The notes under the pieces are model-generated. The model ran no database searches. It worked only from the letters and a program-made list of their open reading frames with translations, and was not told the origin of the DNA. Position numbers and translations under genes: made by a program. 6,013 bases of DNA from an uncultured Bacteroidota bacterium (GTDB lineage: Bacteria; Bacteroidota; Bacteroidia; Chitinophagales; Chitinophagaceae), in assembly GCA_903905685.1 (NCBI GenBank), contig CAIVHI010000148.1:1-6013 (forward strand). Reading direction: 5' to 3'. Positions 1 through 6,013 of this stretch are shown piece after piece. The first letter of the stretch is position 1, and each line of letters starts with the position of its first letter.

Positions 1-768
1 CTGCGCCTCACCGACAATGGCGATACCCTCTGGACACGATTATACAGAAGCCCCACGGGCGATTCGAAGTTCTATAAAATCCTCCCCACCCAAGACGGCG
101 GCTATATCATGGCCGGCATTTATAACCAAACGACGGCAAAAACCGGCATGGGCATTGCCGTAAAACTTGATGCCTTAGGCGTGGAGACGTGGCAAAAAAC
201 CTATGGTACGGTTACCGATGGGATTGAACTGCACGATGTGGCACAATTGCCCAACGGCAATTATATGTTTGGCGGCTATAGTTTCGAGACCGATACAAAC
301 GGGGTGGCCTACATTTTGACGACCGATAGTGCCGGCGTAAAAATTGCCGACCAATACTGCGGGGGCAACACCAGCTACGCCGATGCCATTGCGGTTCAGG
401 GCAACACGAGCTACTTGGTGGCCGGCGCTACCAATCAATATGGCAATACCTATGGAGATGCTTATTGGCGCGAAACGGAAACTTTGTTGAGTGGCGTGGC
501 CACTGTGGCGGAAACCGGCATGAAGCTGTATCCCAACCCGGTATCGGGCATTGCCGAGATAGCATTGCCCAACAACGAATCGAACCAAATGGCCACGTTG
601 GAGGTCATGAACCTAGCCGGCCGGAACATGCTGAAATCGGAAAACGTTCGGATTAAGGATTTGGCGCTCAATACTGCCGATATGCCTAATGGCATGTACC
701 TATACAAGGTTACGTGTACCGATGGACAAGTGCATCAGGGTAGGTTTGTAGTCAACCATAACAAATAG
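1..768 (+). CDS. Secreted repeat protein with C-terminal T9SS type A sorting domain (5' partial)
   Basis: The frame is open from base 1 to a TAG at 766-768, giving 255 residues of a longer protein, so the ATG at 109 is internal rather than the start. Residues 1 to about 145 hold three degenerate repeats of 50-53 residues. Equivalent positions are W11 and W64, Y15/Y68/Y119, and the closing glycines G39/G92/G142 in strands such as GGYIMAG and NYMFGG. This spacing fits beta-propeller-like repeat proteins common among Bacteroidota surface proteins. From K175 (KLYPNP) to the C terminus is a type A sorting domain, with a late PNGMYLYKV strand and final GRFVV. In the family this domain directs export through the T9SS outer-membrane translocon and is then cleaved, often with anchoring to lipopolysaccharide. 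The N-terminal signal peptide and any catalytic domain lie outside the window. The function of the mature protein cannot be told. The 3' end faces the next gene, with 10 bp between the stops. Confidence 0.9.
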   Translation: MRLTDNGDTLWTRLYRSPTGDSKFYKILPTQDGGYIMAGIYNQTTAKTGMGIAVKLDALGVETWQKTYGTVTDGIELHDVAQLPNGNYMFGGYSFETDTNGVAYILTTDSAGVKIADQYCGGNTSYADAIAVQGNTSYLVAGATNQYGNTYGDAYWRETETLLSGVATVAETGMKLYPNPVSGIAEIALPNNESNQMATLEVMNLAGRNMLKSENVRIKDLALNTADMPNGMYLYKVTCTDGQVHQGRFVVNHNK

Positions 769-778
769 GGTTCAAACA

Positions 779-2701
779 CTACTTGGCACTCTGCTGCCTG
801 TACATGGCTTCCAAATTGTGGTAATACGCCATATCCACCTTGTCGTATCCTAACGATATGGCCTTCGTGATGTAGCCGTAGGCTGTGGAAAAGTCGTTGA
901 AGTGTGCACGGCACACCGATAGTTCGTAATAAGCGGCAGCGGCAGTACTATCCATGGCAAGAGCCGCCTTAAAGTCGGCTTCGGCAGGTTCCCAGTGCTC
1001 GGTATGGTAGTAAATGCGGCCACGACCCAAGTAAGGGGCGATATGGTGGGGCTTTAGCGCAATCGACTTATTGTAGTAGGCCAATGCAGAATCGATATTG
1101 CCGGCCGAGAGCAGGATATTGGCATAGTCGCTGCAAGACTCCGCAGTGGTCTGCAAGGTCATGGCTTTCTTGAAGTAGAACGTGGCGGAGTCGGCGCGGG
1201 CTTTTGCATAGTACAGTATTCCCAACCCTTGAGCCGCATTGTAGAAATCGGGGTTCTCACGAAGTGCTCCAAGAAGGTAGTATTTCGAGGAGTCGTAATA
1301 CACCATTTTTTGACCTTGGTCGGTTTCTGCCTGCCAAAGGTCAAAGTATCGAAACCCCAAATTGTTAAAGGCAATCGGAACGCCCGTTGGGTATATTGCC
1401 AATACGCTGCGCCACAGACTTCCGGAATCGTACCAATCGCGGGTACGTGCATTGGCTCCGGCGGCAAGTATCAACAAATAAGAGGTGAACCCCATTTTTA
1501 CCCATTTACAGTAGCGACGCGTGCGAAAATCGGCAAGTGCCCGGGCAACCAGCCAACCCACTGCAATGCAGCACCCCAGCGACGGCAGGTAGGCATACCT
1601 ATCGGCTATAATGGCATCGCCCACCGGGATGAATTGCAAGAGCAGCACAATGTTGACCAAAAAAAAGGACGCGGCAAAAAACAGCAGGCGGTTGTTCCTA
1701 AACAGCCACCAAACGACGAATGCCGCCAGTGGGATTACCGACAAATAAACCCAAAAATAACCGGGCAGGACACCACCTGCAGTTCCCGGATATGGATAAA
1801 AATTGCTGATGCCGATGGGCAAAACGAATTTGGACACGTAGGTGACCAGAGCATAGCCGCCAAGCTCCAATCTCCCCAGAAAGCCGTATGCCACTTTATG
1901 GACCTCCATGGCTCCGCCCGAACTTTGAATATGGACGGCTACCAGCCCGAATACGAGCGATAGGGCCAAAAACGGCACAATTTCCATCAGCCTACCCCAC
2001 CCCCGCCTTTCGGGCTTCTTCAAGGCGGTCATAGCAATCAAGGCCAAAGGAAAGGCCACTGCAACGGGCTTGGACAACACGGCGCACAAAAACCACAACA
2101 GCGACAAGCTGTAGACCGCCCATCTCGAATTACCCTCTAGAGTCCTGAATTTCAAGAAACTTATAAGGGCAGCAATATAGAACGCAGCCGACAACAGGTC
2201 CTTTCTATCCGCCGCCCAAGCGTAGGCTTCAACGTGAAGTGGATGTACCGCAAACAAAAGGGACGAAGCAACCGCCAAGACCCGATCCTCAAACAGCGCG
2301 ATGAGCAGCTTATAGACAAGCCACGAGACCATTGCGTGGAGCAGCAGGTTATCGAAATGGTACAAAAGCGGCTCCAATTGGACGACCTTGTACTCAAGGG
2401 CATAGCTTAAAATGGTGAGGGGATGGTAATTGCCCATTACGGGCTCGCTAAAAATGCGCGTCAACCCCTTCCAAGAGAGGTCTGTAAGCAACGGATTGGC
2501 GAGGATGTAGCCCTTATCGTCCCAATCGGTAAACTTATTGAACACGCTAGGATAGCCTGCAACGAGGCAAGCCAATACCGGGAGCCACCGCCACAACATC
2601 GAGCTACTAGAGGTTTCAGAAACAGCCCGCGCCATGGCCTCAGGCACGGTAGACTGCTGTGGACTGGAAGTGGCTGATTTCTTTTTGATATGGCGTGCCA
2701 T
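779..2701 (-). CDS. TMTC-like polytopic GT-C glycosyltransferase-type membrane protein with C-terminal TPRs
   Basis: The protein has 640 residues, with ATG at 2701-2699 and TAG at 781-779. A basic, Ser-rich N-terminal tail (1-35) precedes a membrane segment at about 36-52. A soluble loop follows with FTDWDDKGY (D61, D62) and NYHPLT (91-96). Then come roughly ten hydrophobic segments up to about residue 416, including HPLHVEA (153-159) followed by DRKD (165-168), and ADRYAYLPS (366-374). These motifs and their order match the TMTC/GT-C group, in which acidic residues in the first outer loop take part in sugar transfer from a polyprenyl-phosphate donor. Residues from about 480 to 622 are TPR-like helical pairs, for example ADSATFYFKKA and IDSALAYYNKSIALKP. 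Related eukaryotic TMTC proteins are O-mannosyltransferases; the bacterial substrate is unknown. Modification of exported proteins is possible but inferred. It lies downstream of recQ after 90 bp. It could instead be a membrane TPR scaffold without catalysis. Fold confidence is high, activity moderate. Confidence 0.82.
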   Translation of the reverse strand: MARHIKKKSATSSPQQSTVPEAMARAVSETSSSSMLWRWLPVLACLVAGYPSVFNKFTDWDDKGYILANPLLTDLSWKGLTRIFSEPVMGNYHPLTILSYALEYKVVQLEPLLYHFDNLLLHAMVSWLVYKLLIALFEDRVLAVASSLLFAVHPLHVEAYAWAADRKDLLSAAFYIAALISFLKFRTLEGNSRWAVYSLSLLWFLCAVLSKPVAVAFPLALIAMTALKKPERRGWGRLMEIVPFLALSLVFGLVAVHIQSSGGAMEVHKVAYGFLGRLELGGYALVTYVSKFVLPIGISNFYPYPGTAGGVLPGYFWVYLSVIPLAAFVVWWLFRNNRLLFFAASFFLVNIVLLLQFIPVGDAIIADRYAYLPSLGCCIAVGWLVARALADFRTRRYCKWVKMGFTSYLLILAAGANARTRDWYDSGSLWRSVLAIYPTGVPIAFNNLGFRYFDLWQAETDQGQKMVYYDSSKYYLLGALRENPDFYNAAQGLGILYYAKARADSATFYFKKAMTLQTTAESCSDYANILLSAGNIDSALAYYNKSIALKPHHIAPYLGRGRIYYHTEHWEPAEADFKAALAMDSTAAAAYYELSVCRAHFNDFSTAYGYITKAISLGYDKVDMAYYHNLEAMYRQQSAK

Positions 2702-2791
2702 TGCCCAAAAATAGCATATCGCGCGTTTTAAGCGGACGGTTTTTAGGGGTAAATGTTGTGTTCGGGGATAATCTCAAAAACCGATGTCGTA
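2702..2791. other. 90-bp intergenic region between recQ and the TMTC-like gene
   Basis: Apart from the possible -7 box next to the downstream ATG I see no stem-loop followed by a T-run that would end the recQ transcript, and no repeat. Read-through from recQ into the TMTC-like gene is therefore possible. Confidence 0.5.
2706..2713 (-). promoter_or_regulatory. Possible -7 box (TATTTTTG) for the TMTC-like gene
   Basis: Read on the minus strand this is TATTTTTG, an exact fit to the Bacteroidota -7 consensus TAnnTTTG. It ends four bases before the ATG at 2701, so a transcript started from it would have almost no leader. I found no TTTG-type -33 element at the expected 19-21 bp upstream, so this could be chance in an A/T-rich gap. 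If real, the TMTC-like gene has a promoter separate from recQ. Confidence 0.3.
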
Positions 2792-4687
2792 TCAGCTCCC
2801 AACCACCAATGTGCCATTCGGGCTGAGCCTTACCTCACCTCGGTCCATCAAACTTCGAACCGCCGCAATGGCGGCCGAGTAGGCACTGGGCTCAAAGGCG
2901 GCGGTCACTTCCCGGAGTGCAATACCGGGGTGGGCCTGCACCAGTTTCAATATGGCGGCGTCCATGCTCACGCGACGCCCCGTTTGCGCCTTCCGGTCTC
3001 TACAAATATCGCAATGTCCGCAATCGCCCTTCGGCACTTCCCCAAAGTATCTCAAAAGTAGCACCTCGCGACATTGCTCGGTATTTTCCAGAATGCCTAT
3101 CATCGCTTCAGTACGGGTCACATGGCGGTCGCGTAGGTCCTTAACCTTCTTCATGTTAAGCGTCAGGTGGCGGCTGTCTACCCTATAGTGGTGGAAAAAC
3201 ATTTGGGGTCCTTCGGACGGAACCGAGTACTGGATGAATCCCATCCGCTTCAATTCGGCAAGTCCTGCGGCAAGGGTTTCGCGCCCAATGGCCAATCTTT
3301 TGCAAATTGCACCCTCGAATACCGGCGTGGGGTAAAAAAACAGGGTAGGATACATGCGCAGCAACCCCACCGCAATGTATTCCAAGTCTTCTCGATACCT
3401 GCCCAGATCATCAATGGCGCCCCGTTCCACCAGTAGCCTGATGGTGGCCGGAGTAGTTACCGACTCCGTTAGTGTCCATAAATTCTCGCGCTCCAAGAGT
3501 TTCAATGCCGGCAATGCCGCAGCGGGCTGCAAATCAAATTTTTGGCAAAAATCCACCAAATCGAAGGAGTAATACTGGTCGGGCTCGCAACCTATGGGTA
3601 TTTGCAGGTATTCCGCCACCGATTGATAAACCTGCCTGATGTAAGCCTCGTTGGGGAACATCAGTGCCGTAGACTCCCGTAAGCGATTGATATCTTCGCC
3701 GTTATAGAGGCAGAGTGCGATGCTGGGCAACCCGTCTCGGCCTGCGCGCCCCATCTCTTGAAAATAGCTCTCCGGGTGCTCCGGTGCATCGTAATGCAAC
3801 ACCATCCTGACCTCGGGCTTGTCTATCCCCATGCCGAAGGCAGTGGTGGCTACCATCACTGCCGCGCCACCCTCCATCCACGACTTCTGGGCGGCATCGC
3901 GAGACGTGCGAGGCATGCCCGCATGATAGCCGGCAACCGACAGGCCCGACTGCTCCAAGTATCTCATCAGGGTTTCCGTCCGGCGCCTACTTCGGGTATA
4001 TACGATACTGCAAGATTTATCTACGCTATGCAACGTGTCGGTACTCTTGTTCTCGGTATAACAGACCTCTTGAAATATGTTATTTCTTGCGAAACTCTGC
4101 TGAAACTCGGCAGGCCGCCGAAGCCCAAGGCCTGCAATGAGGTCGGCTTTTACATCGGGGGTAGCGGTTGCGGTGAGCGCGAGGAGCGGCACCTGGGGAA
4201 AAAAGTCCCGCAACCGCACCACTTTGAGGTAAGACGGGCGGAAATCGTGCCCCCATTGCGAAACGCAATGTGCCTCATCAACCGCTATAAGCGACACCGA
4301 CATATCACCAAAATAATCGGTAAACAGGCGGGTCTGCAACCGTTCGGGAGAGACATAGAGCAGTTTGTAGCCATCGTGAACGGCATCCGACAACACCTGC
4401 TTAACTTCTCCGTAAGACATGCCGGAGTGCAGACTTGCCGCCGCAACGCCCAATTGGGTGAGCCGTGCAACTTGGTCTTGCATGAGGGCAATGAGCGGCG
4501 ACACCACGAGGGTGATACCGGGCAACGCAATGGCCGGCACCTGGTAGCACACCGACTTGCCGGCACCCGTGGGCAGTAGGGCCAAAGTGTCGCGACCGGC
4601 CATAACGCTGTCTATGATTTCGCGTTGCAGGGGCCGGAATGAGGGGTAACCCCAGTAATGGTTCAGTATGGAAAGCGTATCCCGCAA
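2792..4687 (-). CDS. recQ: ATP-dependent DNA helicase, RecQ family
   Basis: The protein has 631 residues and is a 3'-5' SF2 helicase of DNA repair and recombination. Visible motifs are motif 0 YPSFRPLQ (14-21), Walker A TGAGKS (40-45), DEAH (137-140) with the RecQ aromatic loop CVSQWGHDFRPSY (141-153), LTATAT (171-176), motif V around TTAFGMGIDKP (281-291) and motif VI QEMGRAGRDG (310-319). Zinc ligands C539, C556, C559 and C562 have exactly the spacing of E. coli RecQ (380/397/400/403). They lie about 170 residues further from motif VI, after an inserted region that looks partly winged-helix (about 375-490). I see no HRDC domain; residues 570-631 are a short helical tail. I recall this layout from the roughly 630-residue RecQ of Bacteroidota. 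The start is TTG (4687-4685): the frame is closed by TGA at 4696-4694, and the first ATG (M29) would remove motif 0. It follows the small upstream gene by 10 bp, so co-transcription is likely. Confidence 0.95.
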   Translation of the reverse strand: MRDTLSILNHYWGYPSFRPLQREIIDSVMAGRDTLALLPTGAGKSVCYQVPAIALPGITLVVSPLIALMQDQVARLTQLGVAAASLHSGMSYGEVKQVLSDAVHDGYKLLYVSPERLQTRLFTDYFGDMSVSLIAVDEAHCVSQWGHDFRPSYLKVVRLRDFFPQVPLLALTATATPDVKADLIAGLGLRRPAEFQQSFARNNIFQEVCYTENKSTDTLHSVDKSCSIVYTRSRRRTETLMRYLEQSGLSVAGYHAGMPRTSRDAAQKSWMEGGAAVMVATTAFGMGIDKPEVRMVLHYDAPEHPESYFQEMGRAGRDGLPSIALCLYNGEDINRLRESTALMFPNEAYIRQVYQSVAEYLQIPIGCEPDQYYSFDLVDFCQKFDLQPAAALPALKLLERENLWTLTESVTTPATIRLLVERGAIDDLGRYREDLEYIAVGLLRMYPTLFFYPTPVFEGAICKRLAIGRETLAAGLAELKRMGFIQYSVPSEGPQMFFHHYRVDSRHLTLNMKKVKDLRDRHVTRTEAMIGILENTEQCREVLLLRYFGEVPKGDCGHCDICRDRKAQTGRRVSMDAAILKLVQAHPGIALREVTAAFEPSAYSAAIAAVRSLMDRGEVRLSPNGTLVVGS

Positions 4688-4697
4688 TGGTAGTCAA

Positions 4698-5165
4698 TTA
4701 GATAGCGCCATACCTACCCTCTTTAAAGATGGGCTTCATATACGTGTCCCACAAATGGCGTTTCAGTTTGTCGTCGGCGGCAATTGCCGCGAGAGGCACG
4801 CAGGGCAACCATATACAGCCACCAAATTTGTTGACCTCATTGATAGTGAACAGTGCCGAGATTCCGAGACTGCGCGGTTCAATTCCGAAGGTGAGTACCA
4901 CCTTCGGTTGATGCCGCATTTGGATGCGGTACCAAGCCACACTGCCACCCTCTTCCAAGCACACCTTTATGGTGTCGGCTTCACCAAGGCCGAAGCCTGC
5001 AACCATGCGGTCCAGCATCCCCGAAAGTGCGGGGTCATTGTTTTCGCTACGCGAAATAATGACCACCAAACGGGCGCCTTTCTCTTCAGTTTCGGCATCA
5101 TTCCAAAACACGTCGTAATGTGACGACACGACGGCGGAACGAATCAGCGGCAAAGACATACCCAT
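4698..5165 (-). CDS. Conserved-looking protein of unknown function, coupled to recQ
   Basis: I do not recognise this protein with certainty. From ATG at 5165-5163 to TAA at 4700-4698 it has 155 residues, with no signal peptide or membrane segment, so it should be cytoplasmic. It reads as alternating alpha/beta: strand RLVVIIS (32-38), helix with DPALSGMLDRMVAGFGL (44-60), then DTIKVCL (64-70), strand PKVVLTFGI (87-95), and a C-terminal helix with LKRHLWDTYMKPIF (134-147). The order strand, LL.KM-like helix, strand, then P.V...FG recalls the uracil-DNA-glycosylase fold and its DNA polymerase III psi (HolD) relatives. That is a weak, motif-level inference, and I see no glycosylase catalytic motif. 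The frame is open further upstream to a GTG at 5237. I prefer ATG 5165 (or ATG 5159) because the longer form would span the -7-like box and nearly reach ilvE. The 10-bp gap to recQ suggests a shared transcript and perhaps a role in DNA metabolism. Confidence 0.72.
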   Translation of the reverse strand: MGMSLPLIRSAVVSSHYDVFWNDAETEEKGARLVVIISRSENNDPALSGMLDRMVAGFGLGEADTIKVCLEEGGSVAWYRIQMRHQPKVVLTFGIEPRSLGISALFTINEVNKFGGCIWLPCVPLAAIAADDKLKRHLWDTYMKPIFKEGRYGAI

Positions 5166-5206
5166 ATCGACGGTTTTATTGGCATTATAAGATTCGGAAA
5201 TTTTTG

Positions 5207-5217
5207 TTTCTTTGTAC
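5207..5217 (+). promoter_or_regulatory. Candidate -7 promoter element for ilvE
   Basis: On the plus strand the site reads TTTCTTTGTAC, one base off TAnnTTTG and close to the TATCTTTGTA form frequent in Bacteroidota promoters. Transcription would begin near 5220, leaving a leader of about 35 nt before the ilvE ATG. A TTG at 5179-5181 lies 25 bp upstream, longer than the usual spacing, so the -33 element is uncertain. Confidence 0.45.
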
Positions 5218-5220
5218 AAA
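5211..5220. repeat. 10-bp perfect palindrome TTTGTACAAA in the divergent promoter region
   Basis: TTTGTACAAA is identical on both strands, and its symmetry does not extend further. It is formed largely by the TTTGTAC parts of the two opposing -7-like boxes, so it may simply reflect back-to-back promoters. It could also be a half-site-type operator. Confidence 0.5.
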
Positions 5221-5224
5221 AATA
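5214..5224 (-). promoter_or_regulatory. Candidate -7 promoter element for the hypothetical-recQ operon
   Basis: On the minus strand the site reads TATTTTTGTAC, matching the Bacteroidota -7 consensus TAnnTTTG exactly. Transcription would start near 5210, giving a leader of about 45 nt before the ATG at 5165. This is part of the reason for rejecting the GTG at 5237 as start. A TTTG lies upstream (5243-5240), but 15 bp away rather than about 19-21, so the -33 element is unconvincing. Confidence 0.45.
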
Positions 5225-5254
5225 GTCGTTTCAACACTTCAAATCGGGCACAAC

Positions 5255-6013
5255 ATGAGTTTTTCCACTCCGGGTATCATTATCAACAAAATAGAGCACA
5301 GCAGAATCAGCGAAATAGACCCCAAGAACATCCAGTTCGGCAAGGCATATTCCGACCATATGCTGGTGGCATATTACGAAAATGGTGCTTGGTTGCAACC
5401 CGAAATCATGCCCTTCAGCAACCTTTCGTTGAGCCCGTCCACCACATTTTTCCACTACGGCCAGGCCATTTTCGAGGGCGTAAAGGCATACAAGGATGCC
5501 GACGGCAATCCGTTGATATTCCGCCCATACGAAAACTGGAAGCGCATGAACCGCTCTGCAGCCCGCATGGCGATGCCGCAAATTCCCGAGGAGCTGTTTG
5601 TTGGCGGCATGAAGAATCTGGTGAGCTTGGATAGGGATTGGGTGCCCTCTGGAGAGGACACCTCTTTGTATATCCGTCCGTTCCTGTTGGCCATCGATGA
5701 ATTTATAGGCGTGCGTCCGGCCGAGCGTTTCATGTTCATCATCATCACCAGTCCGGCAGGCCCTTACTACGCCAATCCGGTAAACATTTACGTTCAAGAC
5801 AAATATGTGCGCGCCTTTCCGGGTGGCATAGGTTTTACCAAGGCCGCCGGCAACTATGGCATGAGCATGTATCCCACCCAAGAAATCCGCAAAATGGGCT
5901 ACGACCAAATTTTGTGGACCGATGGCTACGAGCACAAATATGTTCAAGAAATAGGCACCATGAACGTATTCTTCGTATTGGGAGATACCGTAGTGACGCC
6001 CGACCTGAATCAA
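5255..6013 (+). CDS. ilvE: Branched-chain amino acid aminotransferase (3' partial)
   Basis: From ATG at 5255 the frame stays open for 253 codons to the window edge. The protein is a fold-type IV PLP enzyme that exchanges amino groups between leucine, isoleucine or valine and 2-oxoglutarate, the last step of their synthesis and the first of their breakdown, in the cytoplasm. Diagnostic stretches are FFHYGQAIFEGVKAY (65-79), FRPYENWKRMNRSA (89-102), LYIRPFLLA (138-146, with R141), GFTKAAGNYG (193-202), whose K196 is the expected Schiff-base lysine, and EIGTMNVFFV (232-241). This is the larger bacterial/eukaryotic BCAT subgroup (ilvE_II), usually about 355 residues, so roughly 100 C-terminal residues are missing. 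The start is supported by the family's usual N-terminal length and by the -7-like box about 40 bp upstream. No Shine-Dalgarno sequence is visible, which is normal for the phylum. It diverges from the recQ gene group. The long opposite-strand open frame here is a shadow. Confidence 0.95.
   Translation, partial: MSFSTPGIIINKIEHSRISEIDPKNIQFGKAYSDHMLVAYYENGAWLQPEIMPFSNLSLSPSTTFFHYGQAIFEGVKAYKDADGNPLIFRPYENWKRMNRSAARMAMPQIPEELFVGGMKNLVSLDRDWVPSGEDTSLYIRPFLLAIDEFIGVRPAERFMFIIITSPAGPYYANPVNIYVQDKYVRAFPGGIGFTKAAGNYGMSMYPTQEIRKMGYDQILWTDGYEHKYVQEIGTMNVFFVLGDTVVTPDLNQ

Noticed and set aside
785..798. GGCA...TGCC inverted repeat as a terminator between the convergent genes
   Set aside because: The stem is only 4 bp, inside the TMTC-like coding sequence, and no T-run follows on either strand.
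1229..1963. 244-codon plus-strand frame
   Set aside because: Antisense to the TMTC-like gene, whose motifs and membrane segments are clear; no independent support.
3758..4579. 273-codon plus-strand frame
   Set aside because: Fully antisense to the RecQ helicase core, with no recognisable domain; composition is that of a shadow frame.
5184..5189. TATAAT on the minus strand as a -10 box for the small gene
   Set aside because: It matches the E. coli consensus, but the Bacteroidota primary sigma factor recognises TAnnTTTG, and no -35 partner is visible.
5166..5237. GTG start at 5237 extending the recQ-linked small protein by 24 residues
   Set aside because: It would place the minus-strand -7-like box inside the coding region and leave 17 bp to ilvE. 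ATG 5165 or 5159 fits better, though the extension is not excluded.
5218..5254. Attenuator or leader peptide controlling ilvE
   Set aside because: The leader would be about 35 nt, too short for an attenuator, and contains no start codon followed by Leu/Ile/Val codons.
5231..6013. 260-codon open frame on the minus strand
   Set aside because: It lies opposite the ilvE frame, which contains all family motifs, and its own translation matches no family I know. It is a codon-bias shadow.

Overview
The window looks like chromosomal DNA from a member of the Bacteroidota. The first gene ends in a type A sorting domain of the type IX secretion system (T9SS), which is essentially confined to that phylum. 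Promoter-like sites resemble the Bacteroidota -7 box TAnnTTTG, and no start codon has a convincing Shine-Dalgarno sequence. The RecQ helicase has the domain layout I associate with Bacteroidota. Base composition is balanced, near 50% G+C by eye. I cannot name a genus. The dense packing and moderate GC would suit a free-living or uncultured lineage, but that is inference.

Layout: (1) 1-768, plus strand, the 3' part of a secreted, repeat-containing T9SS cargo protein. (2) 779-2701, minus strand, a 640-residue polytopic membrane protein with C-terminal TPRs that resembles TMTC-type GT-C glycosyltransferases. It converges on gene 1 with only 10 bp between the stop codons. (3) 2792-4687, minus strand, a RecQ-family DNA helicase that appears to start at TTG. 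(4) 4698-5165, minus strand, a small conserved-looking protein of unknown function whose stop codon is 10 bp from the recQ start, so the two are probably co-transcribed. (5) 5255-6013, plus strand, the N-terminal 253 residues of a branched-chain aminotransferase (ilvE), running off the right edge. Its PLP lysine is inside the window.

Genes 4, 3 and 2 lie head to tail on the minus strand and could form one transcript. The 90-bp gap before gene 2 holds a possible promoter of its own. Genes 4 and 5 diverge from an 89-bp region that carries back-to-back -7-like boxes on a shared 10-bp palindrome. Non-coding DNA totals about 200 bp. There is no gene-free stretch over 300 bp, and I saw no tRNA, rRNA, CRISPR array or insertion sequence.

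The genes do not form an obvious single pathway: a secreted protein, a membrane glycosyltransferase-like protein, DNA repair, and amino-acid metabolism. I do not see a clearly new system. The points most worth a second look are the unassigned protein coupled to recQ, the recQ start site (an in-frame ATG is cut off by TGA just upstream of the TTG), the TMTC-like protein, and the shared divergent promoter.
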